Source: JBCCRH01 sp039208045 (GTDB lineage Bacteria; Bacteroidota; Bacteroidia; Chitinophagales; Saprospiraceae). From it: a DNA stretch of 6,465 bases. The stretch lies in the NCBI GenBank assembly GCA_039208045.1, contig JBCCRH010000359.1, positions 1 to 6,465 of the forward strand. The letters are read 5' to 3'. The position numbers were made by a program, and so were the translations under genes. Of the stretch, positions 1-5,703 are shown piece by piece. Position 1 is the stretch's first letter; each line of letters starts with the position of its first letter. Under the pieces are notes generated by a model. The model was not told where the DNA came from. It worked only from the letters and a program-made list of their open reading frames with translations, and did no database searches.

Positions 1-444
1 ATGCTTTATGAGTGCAATGTGCCGCGCATCCCATTGAGCAAGGAGATCAAGCAGGTACATAATGTGATTGGCTTAGAGCAATTGCGCTATGGTAATCGCT
101 TAGAAGTCAATTTCTCAGCCTCAGGGGATTATCATACTAAGCAGGTCCCACCACTAGTCTTGCTGCCTTTTATTGAGAATGCCTTCAAACATGGCATTTC
201 CAAGAATCTAGAAAATACCTTTATCAGCATTGACCTTCAGGTAAAAGACAACCGCCTCACCTTTAGGGTAGAAAATAGCAAAACTGACGATGATCCGTAC
301 GCCGATGCTGGCTACACCAAGGGAATTGGCCTAAAAAATGTACGCCGCCGCCTCGATCTGATCTATGCCAACCGCTACGATTTGCAAGTCTTTGATGAAG
401 AAGATACCTTTATGATTGTGCTCAAGATTGAGCTCGATACATAG
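1..444 (+). CDS. LytS-type sensor histidine kinase, C-terminal part (5' end outside window)
   Basis: This is the catalytic end of a membrane sensor kinase of the His_kinase (PF06580)/GHKL ATPase type, which phosphorylates a partner response regulator in the cytoplasm. The opening residues (MLYE....VPLSKEI....I.LEQLRYGNRL) are the conserved stretch after the phospho-accepting histidine. The first ATG is therefore an internal methionine and the true start, sensor region and histidine lie upstream of base 1. The ATP-binding N box is visible as PFIENAFKHG (about residues 56-65 of the visible part), followed by RVENSK (89-94) and the G2-type motif KGIGLKNVRRRL (107-118). The reading frame ends in TAG at 442-444, 9 bases before the regulator gene, so the two are almost certainly co-transcribed. 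The ligand cannot be inferred because the sensor part is missing. Family assignment is firm; the partner assignment rests on adjacency. Confidence 0.94.
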   Translation: MLYECNVPRIPLSKEIKQVHNVIGLEQLRYGNRLEVNFSASGDYHTKQVPPLVLLPFIENAFKHGISKNLENTFISIDLQVKDNRLTFRVENSKTDDDPYADAGYTKGIGLKNVRRRLDLIYANRYDLQVFDEEDTFMIVLKIELDT

Positions 445-453
445 CGGTACCAT

Positions 454-1206
454 ATGGCAACAGATAACTCCCATAAAATACGATGTTTGTTAGTAGATGA
501 TGAGCCTTTGGCTATCGATGTGATTCGTGCTTTTGTGCAGCGGGTGGAAGGCCTGGAAATTGTCGGTACTTGTATCAATGCAGTACAAGCCTTCGAACAA
601 GTGCAAAAGGGTGGCATCGATTTAGTTTTCTTGGACATCCAAATGCCGAAGCTCAATGGCATTGAATTTTTACAAACCCTCCAAAATCCACCCAAAGTCA
701 TCTTCACCACGGCCTATCGCGACTACGCCATCGAAGCCTTCGACGTAGATGCCATCGATTACCTACTTAAACCCATCTCGTTCGGCCGCTTCCTTAAAGC
801 CGTGCGCAAGGCCATGGAAATCCTTCAGCCCAATGCGTCCACTCCACCGATCGTACCTACTGTACAAACCGAAGAATCGCTCCCTATTGATCGACAACAG
901 TTTATCTACGTCAAGTGCGACAAAAAAATGGTAAAAATCTACCTCCGAGCCATTTACTACATCGAAAGCCTAAAGGATTACGTCATCATTCACACCAAAG
1001 AAAAGCGGATCGTTACTAAGCAAAAAATTAGCTACCTCGAACAAAAGCTGCCCGACGATCAGTTTCTGCGCATCCACCGCTCCTTCATCATTGCCATCGA
1101 AAAAATCGAAGCTTTTAGTCCCAGCGCCATCGATATCATGCAACAGGAGCTGCCCATCGGGCGGAGCTTTAAGAGCGAAGTACAGAAGGTACTGGGTATC
1201 AATTAG
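454..1206 (+). CDS. LytTR-family response regulator transcription factor
   Basis: This 250-residue DNA-binding response regulator is the expected partner of the kinase just upstream. The receiver domain spans about residues 9-125, with the acidic pair D15-D16, the phospho-acceptor D61 in FLDIQMPKLNG, the conserved threonines T85/T86 and K106 in YLLKP. A proline-rich linker (about 127-147) leads to a LytTR DNA-binding domain (about 150-248) with the typical FIYVKCDKK, YYIESLKDYV, FLRIHRSFII and LPIGRSFK segments. Length and domain order are normal for the family and every key receiver residue is present, so it should be a working phosphorylation-dependent regulator. The start is the ATG nearest the upstream stop; no Shine-Dalgarno sequence is seen, which is usual in Bacteroidota. 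Its target promoters are not identifiable here: I did not find a convincing pair of LytTR-type direct repeats in the window. Confidence 0.97.
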   Translation: MATDNSHKIRCLLVDDEPLAIDVIRAFVQRVEGLEIVGTCINAVQAFEQVQKGGIDLVFLDIQMPKLNGIEFLQTLQNPPKVIFTTAYRDYAIEAFDVDAIDYLLKPISFGRFLKAVRKAMEILQPNASTPPIVPTVQTEESLPIDRQQFIYVKCDKKMVKIYLRAIYYIESLKDYVIIHTKEKRIVTKQKISYLEQKLPDDQFLRIHRSFIIAIEKIEAFSPSAIDIMQQELPIGRSFKSEVQKVLGIN

Positions 1207-1214
1207 AATTATTT

Positions 1215-1318
1215 GGGGCCTCCAGCTAAACGCTGGCGCTACGTTACGCAGCTCTCCGCTTAAGGCGGCTCGGCCCCACTCAGTCTAAGGCCTGAGTGGG
1301 TCTGTCAGCCTACGGCTG
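1215..1318. repeat. GC-rich structured intergenic element with several inverted repeats
   Basis: The 136 bases between two convergent genes hold a dense set of stems. GGGGCC at 1215-1220 pairs with GGCCCC at 1272-1277, enclosing CCAGC/GCTGG (1222-1226 with 1232-1236) and CCGC/GCGG (1256-1259 with 1265-1268). A 9-bp stem, CCCACTCAG/CTGAGTGGG (1275-1283 with 1292-1300), shares 1275-1277 with the outer stem, so the two are mutually exclusive. CAGCC-TAC-GGCTG follows at 1306-1318. GCTG at 1232-1235 can also pair with CAGC at 1249-1252 in an alternative bulged hairpin. I see no coding potential: the short open frame here is the overlapping tail of another frame. The layout is typical of a dispersed palindromic repeat, and I have an impression that similar sequence occurs in other Bacteroidota intergenic regions, but that is unverified. 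The stems are certain; the identity as a repeat family is inference. Confidence 0.5.
1275..1300. terminator. Possible bidirectional transcription terminator hairpin
   Basis: A perfect 9-bp stem (CCCACTCAG at 1275-1283 with CTGAGTGGG at 1292-1300) with an 8-base loop lies between the convergent ends of the response regulator gene and the DUF1697 gene, where a terminator serving both strands would be expected. There is no run of T on either side, so it is not a classical intrinsic terminator. It could instead be simply part of the surrounding structured element. Confidence 0.28.
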
Positions 1319-1342
1319 CCACTGCTCCACATCGCTAGTCCT

Positions 1343-1888
1343 CTAAGCTGCACCACTCATCTCCTGCACCTTCAACATCGTTTTCCAATTCCGAGTCGTA
1401 GCTTGCACCTTCAGCTTTCGCTCAAAAAAGGTATTGGTAAGCTTAGTACGCCCATAACCATTCGAGCAATGCAAATAGATAGATCGCTCTACTACCTCAA
1501 ATTGGTCAGCACCAAAATCCTTCGCTTTGATCGCAGCAAGCAGATCAGCATCAGGCAATTGATCCAAAAGCGTAACATGCAGACTTTTAATCTCAGGCGT
1601 TGCATCCACTAAAAACGGGTTTGCTACGACAATACGCTCCAGCTCATTTCGCGAAAGCGTCAGCACAGGTACCTCATAGTCAAATTGTCCTTTTATGGCA
1701 TCCTTTAGCTGATTAGACAAGTCAGTAGCAGGCACATCAGCATACTGAAACAGCAAATTCCCACTCTGAATGTAAGTTTTCACCGAACGATAGCCCAATG
1801 ACTCCGCCAAAGCCCGTAGCTCCGCCATCGGTAATTTATTTTTCCCGCTGACATTGATGCCTCGTAGTAGTGCGATATAGGTTTCCAA
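1343..1888 (-). CDS. DUF1697 family protein, TTG start
   Basis: This is a conserved bacterial protein of the DUF1697 family (PF08002), about 180 residues, cytoplasmic, with no established biochemical function. Family hallmarks run the whole length: TYIALLRGINVSGKNK, PMAELRALAESLGY, VKTYIQSGNLLF, VPVLTLSRNELE, VANPF, and the strongly conserved C-terminal YLHCSNGYGRTKLTN...FFERKLKV.ATTRNWKT. The body is complete and intact. The odd point is the start: reading upstream from the conserved core, the frame has no ATG or GTG back to a stop codon at 1973-1975. The candidates are TTG at 1918, 1909 or 1888. I chose 1888 because it yields (M)ETYIALLRGINVSG, where family members usually begin; starting at 1918 would add ten residues (MSNLHKKEQQ). 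No clear ribosome binding site separates the options. It converges on the two-component operon and diverges from the nuclease gene, so it is probably a single-gene unit. Confidence 0.9.
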   Translation of the reverse strand: METYIALLRGINVSGKNKLPMAELRALAESLGYRSVKTYIQSGNLLFQYADVPATDLSNQLKDAIKGQFDYEVPVLTLSRNELERIVVANPFLVDATPEIKSLHVTLLDQLPDADLLAAIKAKDFGADQFEVVERSIYLHCSNGYGRTKLTNTFFERKLKVQATTRNWKTMLKVQEMSGAA

Positions 1889-1925
1889 CTGTTGTTCTTT
1901 TTTGTGCAAGTTAGACAAAAGTAGT

Positions 1926-1973
1926 AAAGGATTTTGAAAATGGGAGACGCGTCTCCCGTTTTCAAAATCCTTT
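1926..1973. repeat. 48-bp near-perfect loopless palindrome
   Basis: Arms 1926-1949 and 1950-1973 are inverted copies, 24 bases each, with a single mismatch (T1941 opposite G1958, a permitted wobble pair in one RNA strand). The centre is the 16-base perfect palindrome GGGAGACGCGTCTCCC (1942-1957), flanked by AAAGGATTTTGAAAA and its complement. It sits 7 bases upstream of the earliest possible TTG start of the DUF1697 gene and 98 bases before the nuclease gene, i.e. between divergent genes, so it has no transcript end to terminate. With no loop, cruciform extrusion or a hairpin in a 5' leader would open a few central bases. Likely explanations are a dispersed palindromic element, a recognition site for a dimeric DNA-binding protein, or a leader hairpin controlling DUF1697 translation. 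The symmetry is directly visible; its function is unknown. Confidence 0.88.
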
Positions 1974-2070
1974 TAACCTGTAATCAAAAAGTTTTAATCA
2001 GTAAAAAACCTAATCAAATAATGGTTAGTCTCCATAAAAGCTAGTATCTTTCATTATAATGCTTTGATCT
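1974..2070 (+). promoter_or_regulatory. AT-rich region with three TAATCA copies, likely promoter region of the nuclease gene
   Basis: The stretch between the palindrome and the nuclease gene is very AT-rich and must hold the nuclease promoter. TAATCA occurs three times in the same orientation, at 1981-1986, 1995-2000 and 2011-2016, with steps of 14 and 16 bases. TATAAT is present at 2055-2060 and TATCTTTC (near the Bacteroidota -7 box TAnnTTTG) at 2045-2052, but neither has a matching upstream TTTG or TTGACA box at the right distance. The repeats could be an operator or chance in AT-rich DNA; the promoter cannot be placed exactly. Confidence 0.25.
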
Positions 2071-3102
2071 ATGTTTAAATTTTCAATGCTAGATATGAGT
2101 CGAAAGATTGAATCCTATCAATTGCTGATTAATGAAATTGATCAGCTGCTCTTAGGCGGAAAAGAAGAAGCTATAAAAGCAATTAATCGAGCTCTGCTTG
2201 ATACGTACTGGCTCTTAGGGCGAAACATTGTAGAGTTTGAACAAAAAGGTAGTAGTAAGGCCACCTACGGAGATAGTTTATTGGAAAAACTGTCAAATGA
2301 TCTCACTCAAAAATACGGTAGAGGTTTTAGTCGATCTAACTTAATTTACATGAGAAAGCTTTTTCTAGCTTTTCCTGAAAGAAATTCTATCTCAAATAAA
2401 TTAAGTTGGAGTCATTATCTTGAGTTATTAAAGCTAGATGATGAGCTAGAGCGTTCTTTTTATCTGAGACAAAGCGAAATCGAAAATTGGAGTGTTAGAG
2501 AGCTAAAGCGGCAAATGAAAAGTAGCCTTTTTCAAAGACTAGCTCTCAGTAAAGATAAACCAGGTGTGTTAAGCATTGCAAAAGATGGGCTTGAGATTCA
2601 ACATCCCGAGGACATTATTAAAGACCCTTATGTATTTGAGTTTCTCGGCTTACCCGAGCAAGAAAAATATCTTGAAGGGGACCTTGAGGAACGCTTAATC
2701 AAAAATCTTCAAATCTTCCTACTAGAACTTGGCAAAGGCTTCGCTTTTATCAAACAACAATACCGAATCAGTATTGCCAATAGGCACTTTTATGTGGATC
2801 TAGTCTTTTACCATAGAATCTTAAAATGCTTTGTTCTTATTGAATTAAAACGTGGCGAAATCACCCATCAAGATATTGGCCAAATGAATCTGTACCTGAA
2901 CTACTTCAGGAAGGAAGAAAATACAGAAGGAGATAACGAGCCTATTGGAATTGTTCTTGGCGCGTATAAGGATGACATCTTAATGGAATATGCTACAGAA
3001 CATATAGCTAACCAACTATTTGTCAGCAAATATCAGCTTCATTTGCCTGATAAAAAAGAGTTAAGAAGAGCACTAGTCAAACTACTCGATTCAGAAAACT
3101 AG
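2071..3102 (+). CDS. YhcG/DUF1016 family PD-(D/E)XK nuclease
   Basis: This 343-residue protein resembles E. coli YhcG: an N-terminal DUF1016_N region (about 15-155; Y.LLINEI, AINRALLDTYWLLGR.IVEFEQKG, YG..LLE.LS.DLT..YGRGFS..NL..MR, LSWSHYLELL) followed by a YhcG-type PD-(D/E)XK nuclease domain (about 180-335). The nuclease core is intact: D243 in FYVDLVFYH, E258-x-K260 in LIELKRG, and Q271 in DIGQMNLYLNYF. It is predicted to be a cytoplasmic metal-dependent nuclease; the physiological substrate of the family is not well established, and members are often found among restriction and defence genes. Here it stands alone, with no methylase, specificity subunit or antitoxin beside it. ATG codons at 2086 and 2095 are alternative starts; the last would match the usual family N-terminus about as well. 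It is visibly AT-richer than its neighbours (21 G+C in the 60 bases at 2281-2340, against 35 of 60 at 4981-5040), suggesting horizontal acquisition. Confidence 0.94.
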   Translation: MFKFSMLDMSRKIESYQLLINEIDQLLLGGKEEAIKAINRALLDTYWLLGRNIVEFEQKGSSKATYGDSLLEKLSNDLTQKYGRGFSRSNLIYMRKLFLAFPERNSISNKLSWSHYLELLKLDDELERSFYLRQSEIENWSVRELKRQMKSSLFQRLALSKDKPGVLSIAKDGLEIQHPEDIIKDPYVFEFLGLPEQEKYLEGDLEERLIKNLQIFLLELGKGFAFIKQQYRISIANRHFYVDLVFYHRILKCFVLIELKRGEITHQDIGQMNLYLNYFRKEENTEGDNEPIGIVLGAYKDDILMEYATEHIANQLFVSKYQLHLPDKKELRRALVKLLDSEN

Positions 3103-3109
3103 CCCAAGT

Positions 3110-3140
3110 TTTGAAAACCCACCCGCTTTAGCCATCTTTG
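3110..3140 (+). promoter_or_regulatory. Bacteroidota-type promoter for the glycosyltransferase operon
   Basis: TTTG at 3110-3113 and CATCTTTG at 3133-3140 are separated by 19 bases. This fits the Bacteroidota housekeeping promoter (-33 TTTG or TTG, -7 TAnnTTTG, spacing about 17-23) with one mismatch in the -7 box. Transcription would start near 3146, giving a leader of about 20 bases before the ATG at 3168. It lies in the 65-base gap after the nuclease gene, so the operon downstream need not depend on nuclease transcription. It is a motif match only. Confidence 0.42.
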
Positions 3141-3167
3141 TAGCAACAACAAACAGAACCACTATCG

Positions 3168-4538
3168 ATGCTGCAAGTAGAAAAGTGGAAAAACATTGGC
3201 GCGCTATTTTTTGCTAGTTTATTGCTCAATTTTTGGGCATTCTACAACCGCTTTCCGCTCGTCTTCCCGGATACCGGAACGTATCTCTTTTCTGGCTTCA
3301 ATAACGAGCCGCCTGCTGATCGGCCCATTTTTTATGGGTGGTTTGTGCGGCACCTCAGTTTGGCTGAAAGCCTTTATCTAGCGCTATTTTTTCAGGCGCT
3401 CATCATGGCCTACCTGATCTGGCTATGGGTGTGGTATTTTGGAGCAAAACAGTACCAGCGAGTACAATTCCTAATATTGGTTGGGATACTGACTTTTTTC
3501 ACTGGAGCGTCTATTCAAACGAGTCAGCTCATTCCAGATAGTTTTGCAAGTACGAGTATCCTGGCAGTAGGGCTGTTACTATTTGCAAAAAATCTGAGCC
3601 GCTGGCATTTTTGGAGTAGTACCGTGCTGCTGATACTCAGCTTAGTTATGCACAATTCACATAACTTTATTTTGTGGAGTGCCTTTGTGCTACTCGCCAT
3701 TCTTTGGTGGAAGCAAAAAGGGGCGATACGCTCAAAAGCAGTGGCCTTAAAATTAGGAGCAGTACTTGCTTGCCTACTAATTGCCCAATTCGCCATCCCC
3801 ACCGCGCACTGGCTTAGCGGAGGAGGCTTTGTTACTTCAAAAGCCTCCCATGTTTTCCTCATGAATCGCATGGTTGATTGGGGCCTGGTCGATCAATACT
3901 TAGATGACCACTGCGATACCAAAGACTATAAGTTTTGCGAATATAAAGACGCCATCCCACGCGCCAACTTCCTCTGGAATTTTGACGAAAGTCCACTCTA
4001 CAAAACCGGTGGTTGGGATGCCAATAAAGAAGAGTACGACGAAATTATACGAAACATTGTCACCAGTCCGCGCTATTGGGGACAGCTGATCCTGCGCTCG
4101 CTCGAAGCGACGATGGAACAGTTTTTTAGCTATACCGTGGGGGATACTACTTGGAAAAATGGAGAGAATTCCGCACCTCATGCCGCTATTAAGGCCTTCT
4201 TTCCAGAGCAAGAACGATTGTACTTTTGGGCGTTGCAGCAGCGAGAAGAATTGGAGTTTAGTATACTCGATCAACACCACCGATACTTGATAGGTATGGC
4301 ACTCACACTTGCAGTGCTGATCATCTTGGGAAAAAACAACTATGGGGGCTTGCGCAACTTGACGCTATTTGTGCTAGTGATGCTATTGGCCAATGCAGCC
4401 GTCTGCGGTATACTTTCGGGTGTATTTGATCGCTATCAATGCCGGGTAGTATTTGTTATTTTGCTCCCACTCTTTTTCTTGGTCTGGAATATTAGCCCTA
4501 TCGAAAACTGGATTAAAAAACTATCTAACTATGCCTGA
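3168..4538 (+). CDS. Multi-pass membrane protein resembling a GT-C glycosyltransferase
   Basis: This 456-residue integral inner-membrane protein has no characterised family that I can name with certainty. Hydrophobic segments lie at about 10-30, 66-91, 99-117, 126-142, 149-180 (probably two), 192-215, 373-388, 397-419 and 427-441. A long hydrophilic stretch (about 216-370), rich in acidic and aromatic residues, is probably outside the cytoplasm. The first loop carries FPDTGTYLFSGF (D35) followed by DRPIFYGWFVRH (R52, R61, H62). An acidic residue just after the first membrane helix is the usual catalytic or metal-binding feature of GT-C enzymes (ArnT/PMT-like), which take sugar from a polyprenyl phosphate. 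A FDRYQCRVVF motif (420-429) precedes the last helix; I believe similar motifs recur in uncharacterised bacterial membrane proteins. The gene overlaps the following GT2 gene by 8 bases, supporting a shared role. GT-C function is inference; coding status and membrane nature are secure. Alternatives are a polymerase- or flippase-like envelope protein. Confidence 0.94.
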   Translation: MLQVEKWKNIGALFFASLLLNFWAFYNRFPLVFPDTGTYLFSGFNNEPPADRPIFYGWFVRHLSLAESLYLALFFQALIMAYLIWLWVWYFGAKQYQRVQFLILVGILTFFTGASIQTSQLIPDSFASTSILAVGLLLFAKNLSRWHFWSSTVLLILSLVMHNSHNFILWSAFVLLAILWWKQKGAIRSKAVALKLGAVLACLLIAQFAIPTAHWLSGGGFVTSKASHVFLMNRMVDWGLVDQYLDDHCDTKDYKFCEYKDAIPRANFLWNFDESPLYKTGGWDANKEEYDEIIRNIVTSPRYWGQLILRSLEATMEQFFSYTVGDTTWKNGENSAPHAAIKAFFPEQERLYFWALQQREELEFSILDQHHRYLIGMALTLAVLIILGKNNYGGLRNLTLFVLVMLLANAAVCGILSGVFDRYQCRVVFVILLPLFFLVWNISPIENWIKKLSNYA

Positions 4539-5676
4539 GCAGTTTGAACTTACCGTCTTAATGCCCTGCCTCAACGAAGAGCTGACCATTGAGACTTGTA
4601 TCAAAAAGGCCACTACCTACCTCCAAGAATCGAATGTGCATGGGGAAGTATTAATTGCGGATAATGGCAGTACAGATCGTTCGGTAGCATTGGCGGAAGC
4701 GGCAGGTGCGCGCGTGGTACACGTCACACAAAAAGGCTATGGTAGTGCCCTTATTGGTGGTATTAATGCCGCCAAGGGCAAGTATGTCATTATGGGTGAT
4801 GCAGACGATAGCTATAATTTTTTGGGGCTACAGCCCTTTGTGGATAACTTACGTAAAGGGGCAGACTTAGTGATGGGTAATCGCTTCAAAGGGGGTATCC
4901 AAAAGGGTGCTATGCCTTTCTTACACAAGTACTTAGGCAATCCTGTACTAAGCTTTATTGGACGCTTATTTTTCAATATTCCAGTTGGTGATTTCCACTG
5001 TGGCCTGCGCGGCTTCAACCGAGAGCGTATCCTTAGCCTGGGACTCAAAACGCCGGGCATGGAGTTTGCCAGCGAGATGGTCGTCAAATCAGCACTTGCC
5101 GATTTCGATATCCAAGAGGTCCCCACTACCCTATCGCCCGATGGCCGCGACCGCCCGCCTCACCTCAATACCTGGCGTGATGGCTGGCGCCACCTCAAGT
5201 TTTTGTTGGTGTATAGCCCTGCTTGGTCCTTGCTCTATCCAGGGCTCTTTATTTTTGCATTAGGCCTCATTCTATCACTTACATTGCTTCCTGGAAGTTT
5301 GTCAGTAGGCAACCTCCGCTTTGATGTACATACCTTACTCTTAGCGTTTGCTACCTGCTTTGCAGGCTTTCAGCTCATCAGTGTTTACTTTTTTGCAAAA
5401 GCGTACGGTGTGACGAGGGGCTACCTCCCTCCTGCAGCCAAACCACCTGTATTGGACAAGCTCTTTCAATTTGAAAATAGCTTGATCATTGGTGGAGTGC
5501 TGCTGCTTCTAGGCTTAGGGCTTATTCTCTACAGTTTCATTTTTTGGCAAGGCACGGGCTTCTCCGATCTCGATCCGAGTTATACCCTACGCTTTATCAT
5601 GCCTGGCGTATTTGCCATTATCTTTAGTTTACAACTGATGATAACCGGTTTTTTGAGGGAAATGCTGCGGGAGTAA
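4531..5676 (+). CDS. GT2 family polyprenyl-phosphate sugar synthase-like glycosyltransferase with four C-terminal membrane helices
   Basis: This 381-residue enzyme resembles dolichol-phosphate mannose/glucose synthases and is predicted to transfer a sugar from a nucleotide donor to a lipid phosphate at the cytoplasmic face of the inner membrane. The GT2 domain (about 5-225) shows the N-terminal VLMPCLNEE, the nucleotide-contacting ADNGSTDRS (D44), GYGSALIGGINAAKGKY, the DXD-type metal site MGDADDSY (D90, D92), MGNRF, and the late motif VGDFHCGLRGFNR (from D154). Four hydrophobic segments follow at about 229-253, 266-289, 317-339 and 353-374, as in membrane-anchored GtrB/DPG-synthase-like members. 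The start is ATG 4531, giving MPEQFELTVLMPCLNEE; this overlaps the last 8 bases of the upstream gene, so translation is probably coupled. A longer open frame extends upstream to 4453, but it lies inside the membrane protein gene and adds residues foreign to the family. The sugar cannot be told from sequence. Confidence 0.96.
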   Translation: MPEQFELTVLMPCLNEELTIETCIKKATTYLQESNVHGEVLIADNGSTDRSVALAEAAGARVVHVTQKGYGSALIGGINAAKGKYVIMGDADDSYNFLGLQPFVDNLRKGADLVMGNRFKGGIQKGAMPFLHKYLGNPVLSFIGRLFFNIPVGDFHCGLRGFNRERILSLGLKTPGMEFASEMVVKSALADFDIQEVPTTLSPDGRDRPPHLNTWRDGWRHLKFLLVYSPAWSLLYPGLFIFALGLILSLTLLPGSLSVGNLRFDVHTLLLAFATCFAGFQLISVYFFAKAYGVTRGYLPPAAKPPVLDKLFQFENSLIIGGVLLLLGLGLILYSFIFWQGTGFSDLDPSYTLRFIMPGVFAIIFSLQLMITGFLREMLRE

Positions 5677-5703
5677 TCACCAAACTTCATTATTTTGAGC
5701 AGT

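Noticed and set aside
1091..1288. A 65-codon open frame running from the response regulator gene into the structured intergenic region
   Set aside because: It is out of frame with the LytTR domain, has no family resemblance, and its tail is formed by the inverted-repeat DNA.
1780..1965. A minus-strand frame reading through the palindrome into the DUF1697 gene, considered as a frameshifted original start
   Set aside because: It does not begin with ATG and its residues match nothing in the DUF1697 family; the conserved core is complete in the other frame.
1926..1973. Palindrome as a Rho-independent terminator
   Set aside because: Both neighbouring genes begin near it and read away from it, so there is no upstream gene whose transcript would end here.
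2071..3102. A toxin-antitoxin or restriction-modification system around the YhcG-type nuclease
   Set aside because: No methylase, specificity subunit, helicase or small antitoxin-like gene lies next to it within the window.
3900..4280. A 126-codon minus-strand open frame inside the membrane protein gene, with a hydrophobic stretch
   Set aside because: It is antisense to a clearly coding gene and looks like the complement of its hydrophilic loop; no promoter or family signal.
4453..4530. An N-terminal extension of the GT2 protein by 26 residues from ATG 4453
   Set aside because: It lies wholly inside the upstream membrane protein gene, and the residues do not match the start of GT2 synthases; ATG 4531 gives the normal family N-terminus.
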